Source of the DNA: Poriferisodalis sp965205175
GTDB lineage: Bacteria; Actinomycetota; Acidimicrobiia; Acidimicrobiales; Poriferisodalaceae
Direction: 5' to 3'
Length of the DNA: 64,000 nucleotides
Assembly: GCF_965205175.1 (NCBI RefSeq)
Contig: NZ_OZ242038.1
Span: forward strand, 1,116,001-1,180,000
Shown here: in pieces, positions 24,526 to 31,491 of the stretch
Layout: each line of letters begins with the position of its first letter
How positions within the stretch are numbered: the first letter of the stretch is position 1
Notes under the pieces: model-generated
What the model was told of the DNA's origin: nothing
Database searches by the model: none
The model's input: the letters and a program-made list of their open reading frames with translations, nothing else
Position numbers and translations under genes: made by a program

Positions 24526-24663
24526 GCCGGCAGACTACCGACGATCAACACCGCCTACTACACAAATTTGACACTATCGAGTGCCGGTCATCGACAACAG
24601 TGCTGGGAACTCGGCTGGAGCCCACCCCATGCGGAGCGTGGCGAAGCTGCAACCAGGCGCAAC

Positions 24664-25137
24664 GGCACCGCTGGCGCGAGACGGCTGTGCCGGCTGTGCC
24701 GGGTGGCGGAAGCGGCAGGCGCAGAGGGCCTGAACCCAGTCGGCTCCTGTGGGAGCGTGCGGGTTTGAGTCCCACCCCGGGCACCGACTGAGACAGCAGC
24801 GCTTGGGCCGCGCGACCGTCAGCGATTCTCGTTCGACCGCGGCGGCGAACTCAGAAGCTGGGCTGCTCAGCCACGCGCATTCGTCTCGGTGAGGACGAGG
24901 GCCGCGCGGGCAGGTCGGAAAACCTTGGTATTCCTACCAGCTCTGCGAGGGCATTGCAACCCGCGCCGGCCGAGCACGCCGCGCCGCACAGGCGGCTACC
25001 CGTCCTCGGGCCGCGGACCCGCATGGCTGCTGGGGTTTCGCGGCTCACGAGCCGCGCGTGCCGCGTCACGCGCGGCGGTCGCGGGCCGCGCGTTCGACGC
25101 GGCGAGTTCGGGCAGGTCGGAAAAGGAACGTTTTCCG
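24664..25137 (+). repeat. Long direct repeat, copy 2
   Basis: This is the counterpart of 19859-20330. The section after the tRNA is almost unchanged, including the GGTCGGAA...TTCCTACC inverted repeat near 24914-24939, while the tRNA section carries several disabling changes. Confidence 0.9.
24698..24784 (+). pseudogene. Degenerate tRNA-Leu copy
   Basis: It aligns to tRNA-Leu at 19892-19977, but the 5' acceptor strand reads GTGCCGGG and mispairs with CCCGGGC. The anticodon arm has an inserted base and the loop reads CCTGAAC, with position 33 no longer U. The T-arm has a mismatch (GCGGG against CCCAC). It is not expected to be functional. Confidence 0.8.
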
Positions 25138-25143
25138 CACCTG
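25113..25143 (+). promoter_or_regulatory. Stem-loop before the second cassette
   Basis: CAGGTCGGAAAA (25113-25124) pairs with TTTTCCGCACCTG (25131-25143), with one bulged C, around a GGAACG loop. The ATG at 25161 follows a GGAAGGAG Shine-Dalgarno. It corresponds to the hairpin at 20302-20341 with a changed but still paired stem. Confidence 0.6.
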
Positions 25144-25160
25144 TTTGGAAGGAGCCACCG

Positions 25161-25562
25161 ATGACCCTCACCGCACCCTTGCCGCTGCGAGCCGCGGCCG
25201 CCGCGCTCGCGGCGCTGCTGCTCGCCACAGCGCTGGCTGTCGCGATGCCTGCACGAGCTACGCTGCCCGGCGTGCTCGACGCCCTCGGCGTCACTGCTGC
25301 CGACGCGCACACACAGCAGCACTGCTACGACGAAACCAGATACGTCACCTTCGGCGGCAAGACCGCCACCTACACCCACACCACCTGCGTCAACATCGCC
25401 CACAACCACTCCTCATGGTGGGCGCGAGCAGTGCACTGGGGCGCTACAACAACCTTGTGCGGCACCTTCAGCGTCGCAGTCGGCGGCGCTACAGCAGGTG
25501 CGGGTGCCGCTGCTGCTGCCTTAGCATGCGGTGCGACATTTGCAATCCTGCCCGGGCCGTAG
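25161..25562 (+). CDS. Secreted Cys/His-rich small protein, cassette 1
   Basis: The family is unknown. The 133-aa precursor has a clear signal peptide (LRAAAAALAALLLATALAVAMPARA, cleavage near residue 33). A conserved segment follows, carrying QQHCYDETRYVTFGGK and TYTHTTCVNI. The C-terminus is variable: HNHSSWWARAVHW, then a Gly/Ala-rich hydrophobic stretch around LCGTFSVAVGGATAGAG. ATG 25161 follows GGAAGGAG. The paralogue at 26076 shares the first half almost exactly but has a different C-terminus. A bacteriocin- or toxin-like role is only a hypothesis. Confidence 0.65.
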   Translation: MTLTAPLPLRAAAAALAALLLATALAVAMPARATLPGVLDALGVTAADAHTQQHCYDETRYVTFGGKTATYTHTTCVNIAHNHSSWWARAVHWGATTTLCGTFSVAVGGATAGAGAAAAALACGATFAILPGP

Positions 25563-25572
25563 AGTGTTGGTC

Positions 25573-25815
25573 ATGCAGTACGTCTATAACACTAAGTCGT
25601 ACCGGAGCAAACGGGAAGTGCTGACGTGGAACTTGAGCGTGGCAGTAACGATGATGGCTACCATGTTGTCCTACGGACTGCTGGGCTATTCGCGTTCGCT
25701 TTACCTCGTCCTCTTGGCGGCACAATTTGTGCTCGGCCTCGCTGTGTGGTCGTGGTGGAAGCGTCGGGGGCGTAATCGGTTCCCGCTGCGCCCGTCTGCT
25801 GACCGCGAAGAGTGA
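25573..25815 (+). CDS. Small membrane protein, cassette 1
   Basis: The product is 80 aa with two hydrophobic segments (LSVAVTMMATMLSYGLLG and LYLVLLAAQFVLGLAV). A basic tail WWKRRGRNRFPLRPS follows. The cassette 2 protein at 26447 has the same layout and a similar tail (WWQFRGRERYPLKK) but a different core. It starts 10 bp after the secreted-protein stop, and its own stop overlaps the GTG of the lipoprotein gene. That tight coupling suggests the three products act together. Confidence 0.6.
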   Translation: MQYVYNTKSYRSKREVLTWNLSVAVTMMATMLSYGLLGYSRSLYLVLLAAQFVLGLAVWSWWKRRGRNRFPLRPSADREE

Positions 25816-26069
25816 ATCACGTCGTTTCCGCTGTCGCTGCGCTGCTCACTTCGGCGTTGGCTATAGCGGGGTGTTCTGCTGTTGAGCCGTCGGCGGCGTG
25901 CGCGAACGCTGCCGTGCGGCAGGCTGCTGCTGAGCGGGCGTACGGCACCAGTGTGGAGGCTCATGAGGCCGCGCATGCTGCGGGCGAGGATCACACCGAC
26001 GAAGACATTTTCGACGCTCGTGTGACGATGATCCTCGCGGAGGCCGAGACGCGGCGGCACTGCGGCTGA
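25812..26069 (+). CDS. Small lipoprotein, cassette 1
   Basis: The 85-aa precursor has a lipoprotein signal peptide with lipobox LAIAGC (Cys near residue 21). The mature part begins near SAACANAAV and is rich in Ala, Glu and His (AAERAYGTSVEAHEAAHAAG, DARVTMILAEAETRRHCG). It is predicted to be helical with two further Cys residues. The mature domain is nearly identical to that of cassette 2, although the signal peptides differ. Its GTG overlaps the upstream stop by four bases. The function is unknown. Confidence 0.65.
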   Translation: MNHVVSAVAALLTSALAIAGCSAVEPSAACANAAVRQAAAERAYGTSVEAHEAAHAAGEDHTDEDIFDARVTMILAEAETRRHCG

Positions 26070-26091
26070 GCCTGGTTGGTTCCAGACTCAG
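26066..26091 (+). terminator. Possible terminator hairpin between cassettes
   Basis: CTGAG-C-CTGG pairs with CCAG-A-CTCAG around TTGGTT, with one mismatch. There is no U-tract. It overlaps the end of the first lipoprotein gene and the only start codon (TTG 26076) available for the longer form of the next gene. Confidence 0.35.
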
Positions 26092-26441
26092 TAGCACTGC
26101 CGCGTGCCACAGCGCTGGCCGTCGCGATGCCCGCACGAGCTACGCTGCCCGGCGTGCTCGACGCACTCGGCGTCGCTGCTGCCGACGCTCACACGCAGCA
26201 GCACTGCTACGACGAGACCAGATACGTCACCTTCGGCGGCAAGACCGCCACCTACACCCACACCACCTGCGTCAACATCGAACACTCACACTGGTACCGT
26301 TCGCTGCACATGGGAATCGCTCTCGGCGCGGGTTGTGCTGCCTTAGGGTTCGCGGCTGGAGGTCCAGCAACCGCGATGGCTGTTGGCATGGCGTGTGGTG
26401 CTGCCGGAAGCACGTTGGGCAATCTGCCGCGGAGTCGTTAG
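26076..26441 (+). CDS. Secreted Cys/His-rich small protein, cassette 2
   Basis: The product is 121 aa from TTG 26076. From ATALAVAMPARA onward it is almost identical to cassette 1 through QQHCYDETRYVTFGGK and TYTHTTCVNI, then diverges to HSHWYRSLHMG and a Gly/Ala-rich hydrophobic stretch (GAGCAALGFAAGGPA). DNA identity with cassette 1 begins only inside the signal peptide, so the n-region was replaced. Export may therefore be impaired, and the gene could be a partial duplicate. A membrane protein gene follows after 5 bp. Confidence 0.55.
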   Translation: MVPDSVALPRATALAVAMPARATLPGVLDALGVAAADAHTQQHCYDETRYVTFGGKTATYTHTTCVNIEHSHWYRSLHMGIALGAGCAALGFAAGGPATAMAVGMACGAAGSTLGNLPRSR

Positions 26442-26446
26442 TTGAA

Positions 26447-26725
26447 ATGGGCGTGAATCAGGATCTAGGTTTCGACAATAATCCTAGGTTCGGAGCGCGA
26501 AGCGGTCGCGAAGCCTTGACGGTCATTGCGGCTGGCGGTATTGGTGGGGGATTGTCTTCTGCTTTATTCTCGTGGTTCGGATTTACTGTTGCAGTTATCT
26601 TGAGCGTTGCGTTGATTGCTGTTGCCGGCGGTATTGGATGGTGGTGGCAGTTCCGCGGGCGCGAGAGGTATCCGCTCAAGAAGGCACCGAGGGTTAGGCT
26701 TGTCGTCAGATCGTCACGTAAGTGA
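26447..26725 (+). CDS. Small membrane protein, cassette 2
   Basis: The 92-aa product has a polar, Asn-rich N-terminus (VNQDLGFDNNPRFGARSGRE). Two hydrophobic segments (LTVIAAGGIGGGLSSALF and FTVAVILSVALIAVAGGIG) and a basic tail WWQFRGRERYPLKK follow. The tail echoes cassette 1, while the membrane core does not. Base composition is lower in GC than the core genome. Its stop overlaps the lipoprotein GTG (GTGA). A role as specific partner of the variable C-terminus upstream is inferred from the co-variation. Confidence 0.58.
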   Translation: MGVNQDLGFDNNPRFGARSGREALTVIAAGGIGGGLSSALFSWFGFTVAVILSVALIAVAGGIGWWWQFRGRERYPLKKAPRVRLVVRSSRK

Positions 26726-26997
26726 AAGGCGGATCGACACATTTCGGAGCGCAACTTGTGGCGTTAGTGATGCTGTCTTCGTCGGCGATGCTCGTAGCGT
26801 GTTCTGCGTCTGGTCCGTCGGCTGCTTGTGCGAACGCGGCGGTGCAGCAGGCGGCTGCTGAGCGGGCGTACGGCACGAGTGTGGAGGCTCACGAGGCGGC
26901 GCATGCTGCGGGCGAGGATCACACCGACGGGGACGTCTTCGACGCGCGGGTGGCGATGATTCTCGCCGAAGCGGAGACGCGGCGCCTCTGCGGCTGA
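26722..26997 (+). CDS. Small lipoprotein, cassette 2
   Basis: The 91-aa precursor has the signal segment LVALVMLSSSAMLVAC with the lipobox Cys near residue 27. The mature domain (SAACANAAVQQAAAERAYG, then DARVAMILAEAETRRLCG) differs from cassette 1 at only a handful of positions. The signal peptide shows little resemblance. Conservation limited to the mature part argues that it is under selection. GTG 26722 overlaps the previous stop. Its end lies in a bidirectional terminator shared with the recombinase gene. Confidence 0.65.
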   Translation: MKGGSTHFGAQLVALVMLSSSAMLVACSASGPSAACANAAVQQAAAERAYGTSVEAHEAAHAAGEDHTDGDVFDARVAMILAEAETRRLCG

Positions 26998-27018
26998 GGC
27001 CGCGCAGGTCTCAGCCGC
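26990..27018. terminator. Bidirectional terminator-like hairpin
   Basis: GCGGCTGAG (26990-26998) pairs perfectly with CTCAGCCGC (27010-27018) around an 11-base loop. The stem contains the stop codons of both convergent genes, lipoprotein cassette 2 and the recombinase. Confidence 0.55.
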
Positions 27019-27763
27019 GGCAGCTTTGATGGTCTGCGGCGTAGCGTTCGGCGTTGGCTTTGGCCTCTTCGTCGAGTTCGACTGTACACAACAGTGACTT
27101 GACGCTGGAGACCTGCCAGACTCGCTTGCCGGTGGCCGTGGGCAGCCCTGCTTCAGCGAGTGCGTTGGCAATCTCGGTGAAGCTCGCGCCGGCAGCGTGC
27201 ATGGCTGTGGCGAGACGCTTGGCATCTGGGGAATGGCGGCTGGGCCGTCCGAGTCGTTGTCCGCGGCTCTTGGCCACCGCCAGCGCCGCTGCAGTGCGTT
27301 CGCTGACCAGCGCGCGCTCGAACTCGCTGACCGCGCCGAGCACCGAGCGTGTGAGCACGCCAACGGGTCCCGGTGCGCCCGAAGGCACGTCGAGTGAGAT
27401 GAGTTCCCAGTCGTCGCGGTCTGCGATGTCCAACAGGTCTTGCAGGTCGCGGCTGGAGCGGATGAGCCGGTCGAGTCGCGCTGACGCGAGCTTGTCGGCC
27501 CCTCCCTTGCGCAGCTGTTCCAGCGCCGCAGACAGGCGCGGGCGGCGATGCGGCGCCAACGAGCCCGACACGGCGTTGTCGGAGTAGCGCTCCACGATGC
27601 TCCAACCGCGCCGTTCCGCCTCAGCTTGCACTGCTTGATGCTGTGCCTCGACGCCCAGACCGGTCTCCGCTTGGGTGCTGGTGGAGACGCGGGCGTAGGA
27701 GATCACTCGCGGGACTGAGGCCGCAGAGGTCGTAGTCGTGACGTTGTTCGTTTGGTATCGCAT
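27011..27763 (-). CDS. Serine recombinase (resolvase/invertase family)
   Basis: This is a site-specific recombinase using a Ser-DNA intermediate. The 250-aa protein has the N-terminal resolvase domain, with the catalytic Ser in VISYARVSTSTQ (near residue 26) and the Arg pair region ARLDRLIRSSRDLQDLLD. The E-helix region LGAVSEFERALVSERT follows. The C-terminal DNA-binding part contains LGRPSRHSPDAKRL and a helix-turn-helix (ASFTEIANALAEAGLPTATG). The size fits small invertases/resolvases rather than large serine integrases. It lies next to the cassette array and is a candidate for its rearrangement; no recombination site was identified. Confidence 0.9.
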   Translation of the reverse strand: MRYQTNNVTTTTSAASVPRVISYARVSTSTQAETGLGVEAQHQAVQAEAERRGWSIVERYSDNAVSGSLAPHRRPRLSAALEQLRKGGADKLASARLDRLIRSSRDLQDLLDIADRDDWELISLDVPSGAPGPVGVLTRSVLGAVSEFERALVSERTAAALAVAKSRGQRLGRPSRHSPDAKRLATAMHAAGASFTEIANALAEAGLPTATGKRVWQVSSVKSLLCTVELDEEAKANAERYAADHQSCRG

Positions 27764-27837
27764 GCTCCGAGCATGAGCGCCCGCAGAACGTGCGCCAGAC
27801 GCGCATCGGCGGTGACGAGCGACACTTGCCCCTGCGC

Positions 27838-27843
27838 TAGCGT
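27838..27843 (+). promoter_or_regulatory. -10 box of leaderless P450 gene
   Basis: TAGCGT ends 6 bases before ATG 27850. Confidence 0.5.
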
Positions 27844-27849
27844 GCTGCC

Positions 27850-29118
27850 ATGCGCGAATGGAACACCGACCTGCCCAACATGATGGAGGCGTGGTTCTGG
27901 AAGCAGCCCGCCGCTGACATCGATGCCGTCATCGCCCGCTACCACGCAGAAGCCCCGCTGGACTGGTTCGAAGAACCCCACTACGACGACCTCGTCCCCG
28001 TAGCGCCCGGCTACTGGTGCGTCACACGGCACGCTGACGTTGCCGGTATCTCCCGCAATACCGAAGTGTTCAGTTCCGCAGCGGGCATCACCGTGCTGGA
28101 TGCGCCGCCCGAGTTCACAGAGTTCTTCAGTTCGATGATTGCCATGGACGACCCGCGCCACGCTCGGCTGCGCCGCATCGTCGCCAAGGGCTTCACACCC
28201 AAGATGCTTGCCGACCTCGACGGCAGCGTGCAGGCGGCGGCAGCGGAGATCGTGGATTCGGTGTGCGAGCAGGGCAGCTGCGACTTCGTGACCGAGGTTG
28301 CCGCGGCGCTGCCGCTGCGGATCGTCTGCGACCTGATGGGTATTCCGCGTTCGGAGTACCAAGGCGTGTTCGATGCCACGAACGTCATCTTGGGCATCTC
28401 CGATCCGGAGTATCAGCCCGAAGGAGAGAATCTGTTGTCAGCGCTGCTCGCCGCCGGCGCCCAGCTCGCTGCGCTGATGAAGGAAGTTGCCCAAGCCAAG
28501 CGCGGCGGCGACGGCACCGATCTCACCAGCGTGCTCGTCAACGCCGCGCTGCCCGACGATCAGCTCAGCGAGTCCGACTTGGCCAGCTTCTTCGTGCTGC
28601 TGGTGGTGGCCGGAAACGAGACCACCCGCAACGCCATCTCCTGGGGCCTCAAGTACCTCACCGACCACCCGGATCAGCGGGCCATCTGGGCCGCCGACTT
28701 CGAAGGCGTCGCGCCAACTGCTGTCGAGGAGATCGTGCGGCTGTCCAGCCCGGTTGGCTACATGCGCCGCACCTTGACCCGCGATTTCGTCTTCGAGGGC
28801 CGCGAGATGGCCGAAGGGGACAAGGTTGCGATGTTCTACGTGGCCGCCAACCGCGACCCGGCAGTATTCGACGATCCGTTCGCGTTCGACGTGCTGCGAA
28901 ACCCGAACCCGCAGTACGGCTTCGGCAGCCCCGGCCCGCACTACTGCCTGGGGGCGCACTTGGCGCGTCGCGAGATGACCGTGATGTACCGCGAGCTGTT
29001 CCATCGTCTGCCCGACATCGTCGCCGTCTCCGAGCCCGACACGCTGCAGGCGGCATTCATCCACGGCGTGAAGCACCTCGACGCCGAGTTCACGCCGACG
29101 ATGCCGCTGGCCGCTTGA
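27850..29118 (+). CDS. Cytochrome P450
   Basis: This is a soluble class I-type bacterial monooxygenase of 422 aa. The I-helix oxygen motif is VVAGNETTRNAI, the K-helix ExxR is EEIVR, and the haem ligand Cys lies in FGSPGPHYCLGAHLARRE. The overall sequence resembles CYP107/CYP125/CYP142-type actinobacterial P450s that act on steroid or other hydrophobic substrates, but no subfamily can be fixed. No ferredoxin gene is adjacent. It has its own leaderless promoter and is divergent from the recombinase. Confidence 0.93.
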   Translation: MREWNTDLPNMMEAWFWKQPAADIDAVIARYHAEAPLDWFEEPHYDDLVPVAPGYWCVTRHADVAGISRNTEVFSSAAGITVLDAPPEFTEFFSSMIAMDDPRHARLRRIVAKGFTPKMLADLDGSVQAAAAEIVDSVCEQGSCDFVTEVAAALPLRIVCDLMGIPRSEYQGVFDATNVILGISDPEYQPEGENLLSALLAAGAQLAALMKEVAQAKRGGDGTDLTSVLVNAALPDDQLSESDLASFFVLLVVAGNETTRNAISWGLKYLTDHPDQRAIWAADFEGVAPTAVEEIVRLSSPVGYMRRTLTRDFVFEGREMAEGDKVAMFYVAANRDPAVFDDPFAFDVLRNPNPQYGFGSPGPHYCLGAHLARREMTVMYRELFHRLPDIVAVSEPDTLQAAFIHGVKHLDAEFTPTMPLAA

Positions 29119-29176
29119 CCGGCGCCAAGCCGTCGGATTGGCACCGCCCGGCGGCGGTCACCGGCTGACGGCGCCA

Positions 29177-29182
29177 TAGGGT
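29177..29182 (+). promoter_or_regulatory. -10 box of leaderless inositol-phosphate synthase gene
   Basis: TAGGGT ends 7 bases before ATG 29190. Confidence 0.5.
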
Positions 29183-29189
29183 TGCCGCC

Positions 29190-30491
29190 ATGACACGGCC
29201 CAAGATCGCGCCCGCAACAGGCCGGCTCGGCGTGCTGACGCCCGGCATGGGTGCGGTGGCAACCACGTTCATCGCCGGTGTGATCGCCGCACGAACAGGC
29301 TTGGCAGTGCCGATCGGCTCGGTGAGCCAGATGGCTCATGTCCGGTTGGGCGGGCGCACTGACGGCCGCAATCCCCTCATCCGCGACTTCGTCCCGCTCG
29401 CCTCGCTCGACGACCTCGCTTTCGGCGGGTGGGACCCGATCACCCCCAACGCGCTCGAAGGCGCCCGCACCGCCGGGGTGCTCGAAGCCGGAGACCTCGG
29501 CGCGATCTCGCGTGAGCTGGAGGGCATCGTGGCCATGGACGCCGTGTTCGACCCTCGCTGGGTCAGTCGGCTCGAAGGCACTCGCATCAAGCCGCCGATG
29601 GGCAAGCTGGACGCGGCCCAAGCCCTGATGGACGACATCGAACGGTTCCGCGCCGAGAACGAGTGCGACCGGCTGGTGATGGTGTGGTGCGGCTCGACCG
29701 AGGCCTACCAAGAGCCCGCCGCAGTGCATGCCAGCATCGAGGCGTTCGAAGCGGGGCTCGCTGCGGACGACGAGCACATCTCCCCGAGCCAGCTGTACGC
29801 CTACGCAGCGCTGATGAGCGACGTGCCGTTCGCCAACGGCGCTCCGAACCTGACCGTCGACACCCCTGCCCTGACCGAACTGGCGCAGCGTCGCTGCGTG
29901 CCCATCGCCGGCAAGGACTTCAAGACGGGCCAGACGCTGATGAAGACGCTGGTGGCACCCGGCCTCAAGGCGCGGATGCTGGGTCTGCGCGGCTGGTACT
30001 CCACGAACATCCTGGGCAACCGCGACGGCGAAGTCCTCGACGATCCCGAGAACTTCAAGACCAAGGAGACCTCCAAGCTGGGCGTGCTCGACACCATCTT
30101 GCAGCCCGAGACCTACCCAGACCTCTACAGCGAGATCGACCACGTCGTGCGCATCAACTACTACCCGCCACGCGGCGACAACAAGGAGGGCTGGGACAAC
30201 ATCGACATCTTCGGCTGGCTGGGCTACCCGATGCAGATCAAGATCGACTTCCTGTGCCGCGATTCCATACTGGCGGCGCCCGTCGTGCTGGATTTGGCGC
30301 TGTTCTTGGACTTGGCCCAGCGCGCCGGCCAAGGCGGCGTGCAGGAGTGGCTGTCGTTCTACCTGAAGGCGCCTCAGTCCGCGGACCCGGCCGGTCCCGA
30401 ACACGACCTGTTCATCCAGCAGACGAAGCTGAAGAACACCTTGCGGGAGTGGATGGGCGAGGCGCCGGTCACTCACTCCGAAGCAGGCTGA
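29190..30491 (+). CDS. ino1: Inositol-3-phosphate synthase family protein
   Basis: This NAD-dependent enzyme isomerises glucose 6-phosphate to myo-inositol phosphate, the precursor of phosphatidylinositol and mycothiol in Actinomycetota. The 433-aa protein starts with a Rossmann motif LGVLTPGMGAVATTF. It contains the family's catalytic-core sequences: CVPIAGKDFKTGQTLMKT, RGWYSTNILGNRDGEVL, ETSKLGVLD and INYYPPRGDNKEGWDNID. It corresponds to the MIPS branch found widely in bacteria. ATG 29190 follows TAGGGT by 7 bases. The gene stands alone between the P450 and sixA. Confidence 0.9.
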   Translation: MTRPKIAPATGRLGVLTPGMGAVATTFIAGVIAARTGLAVPIGSVSQMAHVRLGGRTDGRNPLIRDFVPLASLDDLAFGGWDPITPNALEGARTAGVLEAGDLGAISRELEGIVAMDAVFDPRWVSRLEGTRIKPPMGKLDAAQALMDDIERFRAENECDRLVMVWCGSTEAYQEPAAVHASIEAFEAGLAADDEHISPSQLYAYAALMSDVPFANGAPNLTVDTPALTELAQRRCVPIAGKDFKTGQTLMKTLVAPGLKARMLGLRGWYSTNILGNRDGEVLDDPENFKTKETSKLGVLDTILQPETYPDLYSEIDHVVRINYYPPRGDNKEGWDNIDIFGWLGYPMQIKIDFLCRDSILAAPVVLDLALFLDLAQRAGQGGVQEWLSFYLKAPQSADPAGPEHDLFIQQTKLKNTLREWMGEAPVTHSEAG

Positions 30492-30543
30492 CCGCCGCCG
30501 TCGAACAGGCCGCGTCCGCCAATCTGTCCTGTCTGGGCTCGCC

Positions 30544-30549
30544 TAGCGT
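30544..30549 (+). promoter_or_regulatory. -10 box of leaderless sixA
   Basis: TAGCGT ends 7 bases before GTG 30557. Confidence 0.5.
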
Positions 30550-30556
30550 TGCCGGC

Positions 30557-31045
30557 GTGCTGTACCTCATACGTCACGCTTCTGCCGGCGACCGCCGCCG
30601 GTGGCAGGGCGACGACACCCTCCGAACGCTCGACGCAACGGGCCGCGCCCAAGCAGACGCCATCGCGGAGGCGCTCGCCGCGGCACCGATCCGGCGTGTG
30701 CTCTCCAGCCCCAGCACTCGCTGCGTCCAGACGGTCCAACCGCTCGCAGCGCGGCTCGCGCTCGATGTCGAGGTGTGCGCGGAGCTGGCAGAAGGCGCCG
30801 CCGCACGACGAGCAGACGCCTTGGTGCAGCGCATGTGCGCCGAAGCGGGCGACAGCGTGTTGTGCAGTCACGGAGACGTGATCCCTGGAGTGCTGAGACA
30901 GCTCGCCGGCCGCGGGATCGACGTGAACCCGGCGCGCTGCAAGAAGGCATCGATATGGGAACTCCACATCGCCGCCGGCGCCATCAGCCACGGCGTGTAC
31001 CGATCCCCCCGCAGCCTCGGATTCCGTCCGCCGGATCCGGTGTGA
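30557..31045 (+). CDS. sixA: SixA-like histidine phosphatase
   Basis: This is a small member of the phosphoglycerate-mutase-like superfamily. SixA proteins dephosphorylate phospho-His of signalling or PTS proteins. The 162-aa product begins LYLIRHASAGDRRRW with the catalytic RH(A) motif at residues 6-8. It has VLSSPSTRCVQT and the second catalytic His in LCSHGDVI. The translation start at GTG 30557 is fixed by the motif being at the extreme N-terminus and by TAGCGT upstream. The substrate in this organism is unknown. Confidence 0.85.
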   Translation: MLYLIRHASAGDRRRWQGDDTLRTLDATGRAQADAIAEALAAAPIRRVLSSPSTRCVQTVQPLAARLALDVEVCAELAEGAAARRADALVQRMCAEAGDSVLCSHGDVIPGVLRQLAGRGIDVNPARCKKASIWELHIAAGAISHGVYRSPRSLGFRPPDPV

Positions 31046-31124
31046 CGATCAGCCAACCGTGAACACCAGCCAACCGTGAACATCGGCAGCCACGGTTGCG
31101 TGTGAGGATTGCCCGCGCCCTAGG

Positions 31125-31405
31125 CCCGAGTCGCCGATGGGGCTGGTCTGCAATCCGCTCGGCCGGCTGGCCTACTCCAACGCTCCCAAGTACGCGCCCC
31201 CCGGAGAGGTGGCGCTGTTCGCTCCCGTCGAGACTGTTGCGGGCATCGTGTGGGCCGCTGCGTTCTTGAGGGAGTACCCGGCGCTCATCACGGTGGGGCG
31301 GGCGCCCTCACGGTGGTCTTCGGGATGGTGTACGCCACGCTGATGGATCGCACTGCGCCGCGCAGAAGCGTGGTCACTGCCCGCACCGGCCCCACTGCCC
31401 GCACC
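31125..31405 (+). pseudogene. Remnant of an EamA/DMT-family transporter
   Basis: A frame from 31137 encodes a recognisable EamA C-terminal part: LAYSNAPKYAPPGEVALF and PVETVAGIVWAAAFLREYP. It then reaches ITVG, and the expected continuation GALTVVFGMVYATLMDR lies in the next frame, so there is a frameshift near 31295. The N-terminal ~200 residues are missing. Nothing else is evident in 31046-31491 apart from the ppk2 promoter at its end. Confidence 0.7.
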
Positions 31406-31477
31406 GGACATCGATCAGCCGGCGCCACCCGGAAGCGGTCGGCTCTGCCGACAGGACTCTTCGGGTGCTGTTTCGGG

Positions 31478-31483
31478 TAATGT
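31478..31483 (+). promoter_or_regulatory. -10 box of leaderless ppk2
   Basis: TAATGT ends 8 bases before GTG 31492. Confidence 0.5.
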
Positions 31484-31491
31484 GAGCGAGC

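Larger units (their letters stand above)
19859..25137. mobile_element. Putative 4.8-kb element bounded by tRNA-Leu-containing direct repeats
   Basis: Nearly identical ~470-bp blocks at 19859-20330 and 24664-25137 bracket secreted/membrane-protein cassettes and a DUF4143 ATPase gene. The left block has an intact tRNA-Leu and the right one a decayed copy, the layout left by tRNA-targeted integration or tandem duplication. A serine recombinase gene lies 1.9 kb beyond the right block. No tyrosine integrase or phage genes are seen, so mobility is inferred. Confidence 0.5.
24526..25160. other. Intergenic region with tRNA remnant and repeated leader
   Basis: These 635 bp hold no protein gene that I can support. 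They contain the second copy of the long direct repeat, the degenerate tRNA-Leu and the hairpin that precedes the second cassette. Confidence 0.7.

Noticed and set aside
24698..24784. A second functional tRNA, for example one reading an unusual codon or tRNA-Sec
   Set aside because: Acceptor, anticodon and T-arm pairing are broken, and position 33 is not U. The loop would give UGA, not the UCA anticodon of tRNA-Sec. It is a decayed duplicate of tRNA-Leu.
19859..27763. Prophage at tRNA-Leu
   Set aside because: No capsid, terminase, tail, lysis or tyrosine integrase genes are found. The contents are secreted and membrane proteins, an ATPase and a small serine recombinase.
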